From Hirudinaria manillensis (taxonomy: Eukaryota > Annelida > Clitellata > Hirudinida > Hirudinidae): a stretch of DNA of 64,000 bases. Of the stretch, positions 12,701-25,700 are shown piece after piece. The stretch is from NCBI GenBank assembly GCA_034509925.1, contig CM067527.1, positions 5,514,501 through 5,578,500 on the forward strand, written 5' to 3'. Both the position numbers and the translations under genes were made by a program. A model generated the notes under the pieces. That model had not been told where the DNA came from and searched no databases. It saw only the letters and a list, made by a program, of their open reading frames with translations. The first letter of the stretch is position 1, and each line of letters opens with the position of its first letter.

Positions 12701-13731
12701 AACCTCGTATAGGTTTACTTACTTATTGATCTGCATTCCCACCTTGTCTTTACTTACTTATTGATCTGCATTGCTACCTTGTCTTAACTTACTTATTGAT
12801 CTGCATTGCTACCTTCTCTTTACTTACTTATTGATCTTCATTGCTACCTTGTCTTTACTTACTTATTGATCTGCATTCCCACCTTGTCTGTATTCCTCCC
12901 TTGCTTTGTTGATCTTCAGTTCCGTTTCATCAGCTATGGCCAGTTGTTCGCTCACGTCTGCGGCAGTTGCTTTGGTCGTATTCAGGACGGTCAGTACGGA
13001 CTCGTCGTCCAGCAAGGACCCCTGCAATTCAAGTTTAGTGCTTAACGACGTTAATAATATCAATGGATTCTATAGTTTTGCTAAAGGATTTTAATGGCTC
13101 ATTTTCATTTAAAAATTTATTTTATTTTAGTCACAAAATATGTTTAATAGATTTTGTTTTAATTTCATATTTTAATTTTTTAGATATTGTTTTAATTTCA
13201 TATTTTAATTCCATTTAAATAATTTGAAGTAAAAATGGTAAATGCCTCCGTGGTCGACAACTTTTCTAATAAATTTGCTTCCAATTCTTTCATCTTCTTC
13301 TTGTTCGAGTTCACGTCTTCAATTAATTTCAATCTCTCGGCCTCCAGTTGCTGTGAATTGAAAAAGTAGAGTGTGATAGAATTGCACATTTAATGTTAAG
13401 TGAATCATCATCATCATCATCACCATCATCACCACCACCACCACCATTGCCATTACCACCACATCTTCCAAGTCCTTCATCATCATCATCATCATCACCA
13501 TTAATCTAATGATTAGTTAATATTCAGGTCAACACCAGGAACAACTAACGCTTTGTTCTGCAACAACCACTCGATTTAACAGCTGGTCTTCCAATCCCTT
13601 CATAGTCACAGTAAAGTCAATGACATTGACCAGGGCAAAGACCTAGTTTAAAACAATGCAATTTAATAGATTATTATAATAATAATAATTAAAAATATAA
13701 TCATAATAATAATAAAATATAATAATAGCAA

Positions 13732-13767
<36 letters not shown>

Positions 13768-16700
13768 CAACGATTATAAATTAAGGGCTATTATAAATAA
13801 AAGTTATAAAATGGAATTATTAATAGAATTATTGTTTTCAATTTGTAACTAAAGAAATTAAAGCATATGTTTCTGGTTATCCATTTTTCTAACAATACAA
13901 TAGTAACAGTGATGGTGATTAAGTCAAAGTCAATTAATTATAAATTTTGACTTTATCAATGTTGATGATAAATATTTATTCTGATAGACTAAAACTTATT
14001 AACATTAAATTAAAATTAAATAAACAAAATATTAATTGAATAATAAATAATAATTCCAAATTGAAAGGACAAACAAAATTCTGACCTCGGGAGAAAATGC
14101 TGGATTAGGAAGTTTGGTTGTGAAGTAGATGTAGAAGCCATCCATTACGTCACACTCTTTGTCACCCACCATTACCTGATGAAATAGTAATACATTATTA
14201 ATAACATCATTAAAAATAATAATAATAATGGCTTTAGTAATATATTATTATCAATAATTTATTAATAATATTATTAAATTATTAATGATATCATTAAAAA
14301 TTATAATAATAATGGCTTTAGTGATATTATGTATGCATTTTTATCAAACATAAACTTGTAGCTCATTTCTAGAACTCAGCACCCTTCTTAATTGTTATTC
14401 ATAATCTCATTGGTTGCTGCTGACCTTATAACCTGTGCCCATTTTGACGTAATTCTTGTCGAGTACATTCTCGATGCTCAGATCGAGTTCCTGCTGAACC
14501 TCTTCAACCAGCATTGGCTTCCCCAGCGACAGGCAGTCTTCAAGTTGCTGTCTGAAGTACTTGTGCGAAAAATTTGTCACCTGAATTACAAGAAAAATCC
14601 ATCAATAGTCACGTTTGTTTGCAGTGCAACTGTATTTATATCAGATTATTAATAATGTTCTCATAGAAGATTAACAAAGATTAATAATTCATGAAGTTAA
14701 TTTTGAGAAATAAGCAACACCTTTGAATGATGGAGAATATTTTGGATTTGGAGAATAAAGTTTGGGGTACCACTATAAGCATCCAAATAATCATATGTGC
14801 TATTATTTCATCTAATCGCATTGCATAATAACAATGACATAAGCTACTCACTACCAACTCTCTCTGCTTTTCTTTGGCTATTATCCATGCCCTGCCTTGA
14901 CCTTGAGGGTCGATCAGCAAAGGGTACCTCGTACCCTGGGTAACAATGATGCCATTTTGAGTTGACAGTTCGTCGCTGGGCAAGCCCTGAAGGTTCCACT
15001 CGACAACGGTGGTGCTGTCAACAAGAGAAGATGTAATCACGAGGTTTGGGGAATGGGGAATGTGGTGGGCGGCTATGAGCTTGAACCAAGAATTTAACAT
15101 CTTCGATCGGAATTCTTGGTTGAAAGGACCCACGTAGCACAAAAATCCAGTCAACAGAAAGGCATCACCAATGAGCCTGTAAAAGATTTGCCAAATTTCA
15201 AAGTCGAGCATTCATTTTAGAAAGCGTCACAGCAAATAATATATTGAAATCATTTAAAGGTCTGCTTGTCATTCAACCATTTAACCTGCTGGCCGCCACA
15301 TATGACTGCCTTTTTATTCACCTCTCTATTTCAGCTGCAAACTCCTTGCTCTGATTGGTCCACCTCACGTGTTCCCCACCGAGTCTACTGATCAGAACCG
15401 AAGCTATTTCCATCTTTCGCTTGCACATCTGCGCATCATCGAGTAGCATCTGCTTCTCTCCTTGAGCGGTGTCGTAGAGTGCTTGGACTTTGGCCAGAAC
15501 TGCTTCTTTTTCATCCAGCTGTGCCTGAGCATCATTCAACTCTTTGGTGGCAACAGTCAGCTTTGCCTCTTGAACTGCCAAATTAGCCTGAATTCATAAT
15601 TTTTACTGGATTACCATCAAGTTTTGTAAAATGTTTCAAAATTAAACATAGTTTTCAATAATTATAGGATTCCATGATTGCATCTTTGTATCATTACAAA
15701 ATCATTTAATACTTCACTATTTGGCAAAAGGAATAAAATTGCATTCGCATAGCTCGGACAATTTCAATGATATAATATTGACATTTATATAATAATTTAA
15801 AATTCGTTTAATAATAAAATAATGCCTTCAGTGGCAGAACTTCTTTGTTCACTGCAAAAAAGGAACACATGGCTCTAATCCAGGAAGCCAGGCCTGCGAC
15901 ATCACCACAAACTTTCTTGGCACTTTCGAGCGTGAAATCTTCCATGGAGAGATACGGTTGGAGTAATTCCACAACCTCCTCGTTGATGGTGTCTTTTGGA
16001 AATTGGAGAAGACTGTTCAAGAATCCCAAATTTCCCATGAGCTGCACAAAGCATAGATTTCAAAGTTAATTATTATCAGCAGTAATTACTTCATTGATAA
16101 AAAGTAGCTCCAGTGTTTTAATGATCATCATTTAACAGTTTTTAGCCAATGTCTTGAGTGCTTTAAGGCCTTCTTAAGGCACTGCCTGATGATGAGGGCT
16201 GGAGTATGGTACATATCATATTCGGTGCTTATCACTGGCCCTCTGAATATGGTACATATCATATTCGGTGCTTATCACTTGCTGAAACTGAAATCTCTGA
16301 GCTAATCTGCCCGTTCCATAATTTCCATTATTAGAGAACGATTTACTTTCAGGGACTCTAGCCATGAAGGCTTTGGACAAGCTCTTTCAGGATCTGCAGT
16401 AATATGGTCCAACTTCTTCTGCAGCAGAATGAGGACACAGTCCATAATCCTCATGATGAGATGGGGAGGTTTGGCCAATTTTCTCACCGTTGAAATATGT
16501 TGGGCTTTTATTGTCTATGTATAATGAGAAAAGCCTAATCAAAATTAACCAAAAATATGGGTCAAAACTCTTTTTGAAACTAAGAGCTCTTACCCCGAGA
16601 GCTGCTTCAGCTTCCTCGAGGGCAGGCCTGGCTTCTTCCAATTTGGCTTCTGCAATTTCTTTTTCATTTCCAATCTCCAGGACAATTTTTTCAGCTTTGT

Positions 16701-19700
16701 TTTTTACCAGCAACACTCCTGTCTTGACTTCCTCAGCCTCTCTGGTGCTCTCTGTAACTTCAGCCAGCACCTAGATAAAGACAACAGTTCTGTAAACAAC
16801 GTCATTCCTAACTCGACTTTTGCAACTTTATACTTTGTCGGCTTTTATGTTGGCAAAGGCGAGGTCCTTCTCTTTGACAACTAGTTCCTTAGTGAGTATG
16901 TCCACAGAAAGTGTCGCATCGTCGAGCTTCGAGAGTCCGATAGACATCTGATTGGCCATCTCTTGAATTTTGGCCAATCTCTCTTTGTAAAGACTTTTGT
17001 ACTTTGAGACAAATCCAAGGAATGACTTTGGTGTTACATGAGTTTGTCTTCTGAATCTAGAATGGCAAGCAGAATCATTTTTAAAGTTTTATAATGACCT
17101 AAGTCAAACGTGGATCACCAAACCTCTGGAAATAAAGGGAACAGTTTTGTGCAACGGCCGTGTGAACTTCTCCCATGCTTTTTATCAGATGGGCTTTCGT
17201 TTCCTTCCTCTGCACGACCATAGCCATGTCGCTCAAGAAATGATTCGACACCGCATACAAAGCGTCGTCGGGCCATCCGGAAAACCAATCCACCGTGCAT
17301 CCGGATATCAATCCAGGAAATTTTAGCGACCTCGACCTAAATTTTGGACCGACCTGAGAATTGAACGACAAACTTATAATGCATATCACGTTTCATCTAC
17401 AAAACACTTGGATTAAAGAACTTATTGGTTAGCCTTAGTTCAATTAGTTCACTGGCTTGATGTGTGATATAGATATATGCTATCCCATATTCACGATTAC
17501 TAGTAGCACAAATTAAATAATATTACTATAATAACATTTGCAATACTGAATCAAAAGATTTTCTACTTTTTTTTATTATAAATTATAACAATAAATGATT
17601 GCATTAGGTGATTCTAAGGAAATGTACGCAATACCAACAGGTGAGAAGCAGAGGATTATGTGGAGGTTCTTTCTGACGCGAGAGAAAAAATAGTCGCTGA
17701 GATTTTCATTGGTAGGAGGATGTTTAGGCATCTCTTTCTTCATAATAGGTACAAGACTTTGTAATATTTCATCCATTTCATCCTAAGTTGTTTAACATAA
17801 ACTTGAAAATAATAATTTAAAATAATAATCAGCTGCAAGTTACAAAAAGCTGAAAAGGTTTTATTTTTAAGATTTGAGCTTCAAATCAAAGACCTATTTC
17901 CAACCCTAGGAAAGAGTCCAGAAATCTCGCCAGTGCTGAGCAAATTGTTGATATAGTCAAGGAATGACTCATCCTTTATTTCGTTATCTGTGAACACAAA
18001 GGTGATCCCTTTGCCAAGAGCACCGGTCGACCTCATTAGGAATTTCAAGTCTTCCAGCAGGTTGTTTATGCCGTAAGCCCTGCATAACATTCGACTCTTG
18101 TTTTCAAGATTAATAATATAAGTTAGAAAGTTTATATATGGCTCTGACATATATAGTTCATAGTTACAAAGTGCAATGATTATTTCTAGAGCTAAAAATA
18201 TCAAGTCAAGACCTGCTAAGAGTGATTTGAAATGGAGTGTTATCATAAATAAAAGATGCAAGTCTAGCTGTTGACTTTTTCCCTGAACCTCCGACGCCTA
18301 CAAGAAGGGCATTACCTCCAGGGGTTCGAATAATTCTCAGTACCTGGGAGATGATGATGATGATATCAGCACATTAACAACAATGCAAACCATGACATGA
18401 ACATTATAATGTTAATGATGTGGGCGTAAGCAAGATTTAATTTGATCTTAATATTATAACCTTCACTAGATGAGTCATAGCATCTTTGAAAAGAACCATG
18501 TTCAAAGTGGAGCCTCTTGTATTTTCAGAATATTGTTGCATGTACAAAGTGAATCTCCTGTGGAGCACTTCCATACTTGGTACCTGAACAAGTATGAAGA
18601 GTATGAAAGGTGGTTTTGGTGGTTTCTGACCAGAACAAGTTACAGTTACGAGAGTTGCGTGTCAAACACAAAACTCACCTTTTCATAAAGCTTTACAAAC
18701 TCCAAATCGGCATCTTCCGGTTCTTCCCCGGTGAGTTCCGGAGCGTCGCGAAGTATGTCGACAAAGTAAGGTTCCTGGATGTAATACAGAAGATTGGGCT
18801 CGTTCATGCCCGCTTGCGAGAGGCAATCCAGCACAGCACCCTCGAACCAGCGCCTATCTTCGTGGGATATGAATCGATCCGCAATGACTCGAGTGCATTC
18901 GTGCTTCCAAAGAGCCAAAAGATATTCTTCCGTCTGACATTGCCCGCTTCTGATCTGAAAAGGATGGCGACATTTTCGAGTACGGATGTATTTTCCATTT
19001 GAATTTCAAGTCCATTGTTAATGTCTCTTGTGCATTATTTTATGGTTTTATAACTAGAATTTTTATTTAATGCCAGAGAATGGCTAAAATAAACATAGTT
19101 TCTAGTTATCATTTCATTTAATAACATCATAATCTGCCAGGCCGTTATTAAATCTCACCATTAGTATGCCCTCCCAAATCCTTGAGAGATCCCTCAGATT
19201 AAAAACGTAATGAAACTTTGCTGGCGTAGGCAACATTTTGACTTTCGTGTTTTGCCACAAAACCCTCGTCATCGGTATTAATTCCTCAATCATTTCGATC
19301 ACTTCCGAAACGAAATCCCTTTCGGGACAGAAATAGCCGAGGGCGATGCTGCGGAATATTTTGTCCATGGAGTTGTTCGACGGTAGGGTGCAGTTAAAAA
19401 TTGAAAACTGTCTTTTCAGTCGCTGAGGTATGTCGTTACGTCCGCCTGAGAGGTGAATTTATATCGTATTTATGGCTTTTTATAGCTTTAAAAGTTTATA
19501 AAATCAATATCAGGTTGTAGAAATGCAGATGAAAATAGCACATAAAGTCGTAAGAAGATAAATTTTAAAATAAATGAAAATAAAACACCTCCGGGATGAA
19601 TCATGGCACCGATGAGCTGGACATCGATGACGGACGAGAATTCTCCGGGCTTAGTGAGATTATAAAATCCGTGACACTCCATGAGCTGACGGACGATTTC

Positions 19701-22700
19701 ATTGGTCGGTTGATCGCCCCACTCGTTAACGAGGGGCATGTTTATGTCGTCGATGAACAAGGTCATGGATTTGCCCCCGGGCGGGCCGTAAGTGGCTCCG
19801 ATTCTCTTTTCCACGCAGCTCTCGACGGTGGTTTGGAAAATATTTGGAGTAGTGGCAGAGCTGAAGATGATGGATTTAGACAGATGTTCTTCCTTGTTGT
19901 ACTGAGACAGAAAACCTTTTATCATCACCGTCTTGGCGGTTCCCTGTTCGCCAATCAACAGCACGGCTTTTCGTTGCTTGGCGATGGTCTGGATAAGGAA
20001 ATTTGTCCTGACATTGTCCACGTTGGGAATTAAAATGCCTGCATATTCTGGTATCGAGTCTGTCGGGTATATGTATTCTGGGACCCTTTCTGACCAATGT
20101 ATCCATTCACCTTAAGTGATGAATGGAACAATTACATTAGTGAACAGTTTAAAACTTTATGAATTCAACTACAAAAACTTTTAATGCTTTCCTTTCAAAT
20201 AAATAGAATTTATAAATTACCTGAAGAATCGACAAGAAACTCAAAGATGGTCCAATCTCCGCTCAACTTCGGATAGGTCAGTTTCGACGGATGGCGCAAC
20301 ATGAACTCTTGGAGCTTCATTCTTCCATCGAGTTCCAGAAGATTTCCAAAACTCCACATGAGACTAAAGATGAATAATTTCTGTAAATGGACAGCAGACA
20401 TGTGCATCGAGCGATCCGTTTGAGAACCCATGAGGCCTTCCAGTATATCAATGGCCTAGGAATAAATTGAAATATACAAGATACCATCAAAATACTTTTG
20501 AAAATTTTGAAAAGTGTTATTAAGTTAGAAATTTTCTAAAAGTTATTGAGTGATGCAAGCACAAAAGTTTCATCCCCTGAAGATCAATGTCAATAATATT
20601 AACCTGTTTAATTTCCATACACTGCAGTACGTCCATTTTTTTAGTCAAATTTCCATAACCAAAGTCTACAATGTCCTGGTAGATTTTGTTGAAAAGGGAG
20701 ATAAGTGTTTCACTCTCAGTTGCATTCCTGGTCAACAGCCAGGCTTGCAGAATGGGCTTCCAGTCCAGACAAGAGGAGCTCATGAAGACCATGCCGTTGC
20801 GAGAGACGGTGGCCGGAGAAGCATTGTCGATGTTGTGCACCTCGAAGATTATTTTGCAATTGACTGCCATCGGAATTCGATCGCCGTTGGCCAGGGTCAA
20901 TTTTTTGGTATCATCCAAGACGGAATTAAGGTTTTCAATCCAAATGGCATCCACAGGTCCGTCGAGAACCAGCCAAACTGACTCGCCTTGAGACGTTTTT
21001 TTAATTTATAAATACATTTTTAATTTAAAATACAACGTATTAATATTATGCCACATGTTATACAACATAAATTTATGATGCAATGAAGATGTTAACCACA
21101 AAAATTTATAAATAAGTATTGACAATATGATAACAATTATTATAAAATCAATAGTTGGCTAACTCTTTTTCACTTTGAGAGTCTTCCTCCATAGGGCGGA
21201 AAATATTCCGTCCGTCCAATCGTTGGAGGCCACGTCGAGTCTTCCGAACATCTGGGGGGCCGTGATGGCCTTGGGGTTCATCCGCATCTCCTTGTGAGGG
21301 AGTCCGATGTCCGTCATCGATCTCATGAGGGTGTTGATGCAGCAGGTTTTGCCTGCTCCAGAAGGCCCCAAGGCCATCATTCCATGCCTAACCCTTTGGG
21401 TCTCGTAGAGCTATGAGTTGGTTTGATATGGTTAAAATGGTTAATATGGATTAAATGGCATTATGTTACCTAATTAAAATTATGGTGCTTAACATAATTA
21501 ATTAAAGGCTCAAAGACTGAAGTCTGCTTAATCGGCCAAAACTCTGGTTTAAATTACAAAATTGATACAAGGACAGTTCTAAAAAGTACAGAGAGTTAAC
21601 CCAATTAATAGTTTACAGTACAAATTATCTCTACACCTGTATGACTTTCAGATTCCACTGGGGATAATTGATGAGCTTGTGAAGCTCAACATTCTTTTCT
21701 ATGGCACCTTGTAGAGCAGGATACATGACTGGCTGACTAAAGGTCATTGGGAACAGGTCATTGATGAGGCTAAGCAACAGTGGTTCATCATCATCAACCT
21801 AGAGGCCCAAATTTATAAGATAATTATAAGGGGCCAAAACGCTCTTTTTCTTAGTGATAATAATAACTTTCTTTGCTGACATGAAAATCAGAAAATGAAC
21901 CAGTTTTGAGAGGTTGAGATCCTTAAGAACTTTCATGACGATCATCGATTCCGCCTCATTTCCGCTCGTCTTCTTTATTGAACCGAGAGTCCTCAGCACC
22001 GACAGGATGTTTCTTAGACCGAAGTCATAATGAACCTGGTCATACAGATGAACAAAAGATATTGCTTATCCAACTTTTGAACATTTTGTATGTGGACATT
22101 ATTATTACAAAATAAACCACAACCATAATAACTTGCATACTAACTCTTCATCTTGACTCTTCAACACGACCATCACAATATATTCAATCTTACTTGTTTT
22201 GAAAGCTGTTCCTCACAGAGCTTATACAGCACGTAGAACTTTTGCGACAGGACGACATTCTCCAGAAATCCATTGCTAGCCAGTTTAATTCTAATGATAA
22301 TCATCCGATCTGGAACCATCATGGCCACGGTCCTGAACATCACTTTCAGATTCTCCGGTAACTCTTGTCTCCCGGCGTAACCCGGATTCATGGTCAGGAA
22401 GATTCCAAACTCCGGGTTCATGCTTACGGTTTCCCCGTCGGAAAAGACGAAGAATTTTTTCTTATTTTTCTTGGCCATCAGGACGATCCATATCTGCTGG
22501 GCAGCCACCGACAACACTGGCAGCTCTATTCTATTAAACTCATCGAAACATCCCCAGGATCCGGACTGGGCGAGACCCTTGAATATGCGACCGAGGCCTC
22601 TGAAATCCATCTGATCCGAACAGTTGAAAACGACGACGTATTTCCCTAGGGCTTTTCCCATGTCTTTCACGGTTTCGGTTTTCCCCGTGCCCGCCGGTCC

Positions 22701-25700
22701 GGCCGGCGCAGCTCCCATGGACATTCCAAGCGATTGGGCCATCGTGATGTAACACCTGGCAGTATACCGTGGACTTCAACTTTTTATGACTATAAATTGA
22801 GCAGTAAAAAACATCTTCGTGTGTTATATCACCGTATGACTAATGTTAACATGAATTGTTTTATTTAATACTATTATTAATATATAATTATGTATAAGCC
22901 CTTTTAGATATTCTACCATTCCATCCTTGACTAATTAACTAGAACTTCAATCATTAACCCTTTACTAAATCTTTAATTAATACACTATATAAGTTAACTA
23001 ATAAAATAAATACTGGCAATTCCATCACTCACTGGTTGGTTACTAATTGATCTGAACTAATGATTAACTAATGGTTAGTTACTAACCTATCAGTGAGTGG
23101 AGTGATAACGAGTCTCTCCGTGCATCCAATGAACTCGTTCTGATAGATCGAGGTTACATCTGTTATTATGCAGAGGGTTTTGCTCTCCTCTTCATCAAAG
23201 TAGAACCTTGACTGTTTCAACCACTCAAAGTCTGCTGGAGATTTTATGTGCAGTCGGACCTGTGTGTAATTAAAAATGCTTTGCACAATGCAGTTACAGA
23301 ATATCGAGAATGTGATTATGACAATTAGTTTCATTAATAGCATAAAAAACTGTATTTTTAAAATATATAAGCTAACCACAGCATAATTAGAAGGATGGAA
23401 ATAATTTGTTATGAATAATAACTTAGTATTAATTTGTGAAAGCAATATTTATAATAAGACTCATATTCATCATGAAATTGTTTTTCACATATACACTATT
23501 ATGCTATTTACAAATTACAAACAGTGCTAAAGCAGTGCCATAAAACCTTGGACAAATAAATACTGCATAAAACAATGCAAAAAAAAAGAACTCATTTTGT
23601 TTAACCAGGTCATCAAATATGTCCTTTTGATGGAGGTGTATGGTGATGATGGTCTCGAATTTTACCGCTTCGTACTTCGTCAGAGGTTTACTCGTCTGCT
23701 CGATGAACGTGTTCAGAATGCTGAGGAACCTTTTGCTCGTGTCCACCATGATGTGCTTGTTGGTCTTTGAAGCTTTTAGAGCTTCTTCTGAATCTTGAGT
23801 CCAAACGAATTGCAGAGCCAACAGGCCAACCTTTGTCATCATTGATACTCTTAGTTTTACTTTTAATGCTATCAAATCTACAATGTTTAGCTAACCATTT
23901 ATCTGCATTAATTTTTAAATGCCTCTGTACTGTTAGTAATATTGGTAAACATACAATGTGTGTGTGATATCAAATATGTGATATTATATCACCTCCATTA
24001 TGACCAAAGTCAAAAACAAAAAATAAAAACAATAATAATTATATATAATAGATAATAGTAGTTTATTAGAAGACAAAATAAAAACTTAAGCAACACCTGA
24101 GCTATGGACTCGTACATGAAAGCAAGAAGATTAAAATCTTCTTCATTGATTTGATTGAAAGCCACGTTGATGATGCTGTGAAGGGACTTCTGCTGCATGG
24201 TCAGTAAATCTCCGAGCCAAACTTCCACGTTACCAACTGCTCGCATGTTCCCTTCCAACTATAAAGCAACCAAGATAGTTATCAATGGCCAATTTGATAA
24301 AGTATCTCAGACAAATTCTGAAGAGCATCAATTCAGTTATTGAATTATTTTGGATAAATAAATAAAATCTATCAGTAAATAAAAAAAAAAAAGATTTAAA
24401 TAGAATTAAAAACGAATTAAACAGGCTTACGACAATCTTTTCTCCCTCCCTGGAAATGCACGACAAAATGTGTTCGTAAAGTTTTGGATCGAATTCAACT
24501 TCGTTTATGTTTTCCGAGATGCTCAACAAATGAGGCTGAAGTGAAACATTGGTCAAGTTGATGAATCAATAAATTGATCAATAAATATTGCATCAGTATG
24601 TTGCATATAACAATCTTAATTGAATATCACATCAATATTATGTTGTAATTGTTGTCAGTGAGTATTTACAATCATATGATCTGGTATGTGGTAATTGAAT
24701 CTAATAATAACTTAGATTTTAAATGATGGAGTCATTCACTAATAATAAAATATATTCTGTGTGTTTATGTTATAACAGTTATGAGTGATGTCTGATCCTT
24801 TGTCCAATAAGGCCACATTAGGGACATCTGCTTGATTCCATCAACTCATTACTGATCTTAATTATAAGCTAATTATAGTCATATTATAATTATTTAAGTG
24901 ATTAGGCAAAGCTACTATTGCTGTTGTTGTCATCATCATTTCCTCATCTTACCTGGATGGTGTGGCAATCACTTGCCTGTCCCAAAATTTCTAATAGAGC
25001 TGGATCAGACACAAAGTAAAATCTTGGGAATATTGCCCTCTTGCATTCCAGGTACCTGTGCATTAATTATACAACAATAGTAATGCTAGTTGATTAAAAT
25101 TAGCACGAAATAATAACCATTTATTAATATAGTGTAAAACAATTATCCCAAACTTATTTACTTTAAAATGATAGATAACAGATTATAATCACAGCAATGC
25201 ACCCTGTTAAAGACTTCTGGCAAAGTTCGAGCTGTTCTGAAAGGTGTGGCAACATGTGACCCAAAAGGTCATCGCCTACGCAAGTGTTGACGATGTTCAT
25301 CTCGTCGTGCGCCTTCTGCATGATCCTCACCCACGTCTTGTCTATGTCGTGGAATCTTTTGGCTTCCTATTACAAAAACATTTCTGGCATTGGCTTGATG
25401 TTGCCACAGCAATTCGAGTTAAAAAGTTTATATTTTTGCTGAGAGATTTCACTTTATCATATCAATTTGGATGTATTTAATTTCATCTGGACATTATGAA
25501 AAGCTCACTTCAGCACAATAAAAAATTAAAATATGAGTTATAAATAATAATAATAATAATCCATAATATATTTAGTTAAAATGTAATTGACCAAATAACT
25601 TATTCTAATTAGGTTTATTTGTACCCACAGCTGGCAGCTGTTTGGCAATGTCTCCTCCCACAAATACAGCTTCCAAATAGATCCACAAATTCTGAACAAA

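Larger units (their letters stand above)
4935..15176 (-). other. Dynein block E: AAA5, AAA6 and C-terminal domain, exons 56-79
   Basis: Exons: 15176-14852, 14580-14425, 14175-14086, 13642-13550, 13350-13246, 13021-12883, 12608-12494, 12370-12307, 12088-11962, 11901-11780, 9921-9803, 9701-9499, 9151-9078, 8861-8709, 8334-8176, 7937-7821, 7665-7564, 7256-7090, 6848-6695, 6488-6336, 6144-5955, 5647-5523, 5461-5333, 5090-4935. Landmarks are [73 protein letters not shown] and the terminal [14 protein letters not shown]...HWVLRG. The intron between exons 65 and 66 is enlarged by a Tc1 element. The exon 60/61 junction uses a GC donor. Confidence 0.92.

Noticed and set aside
13319..13501. Met/Val-rich minus-strand open frame
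   Set aside because: It is a translation of a (TCA)n/(CCA)n low-complexity tract within a dynein intron.
19596..20033. 145-codon plus-strand open frame
   Set aside because: It is the shadow of dynein exon 43 (AAA3) on the opposite strand.
20550..20981. 143-codon plus-strand open frame
   Set aside because: It is the shadow of dynein exon 41 (AAA2).
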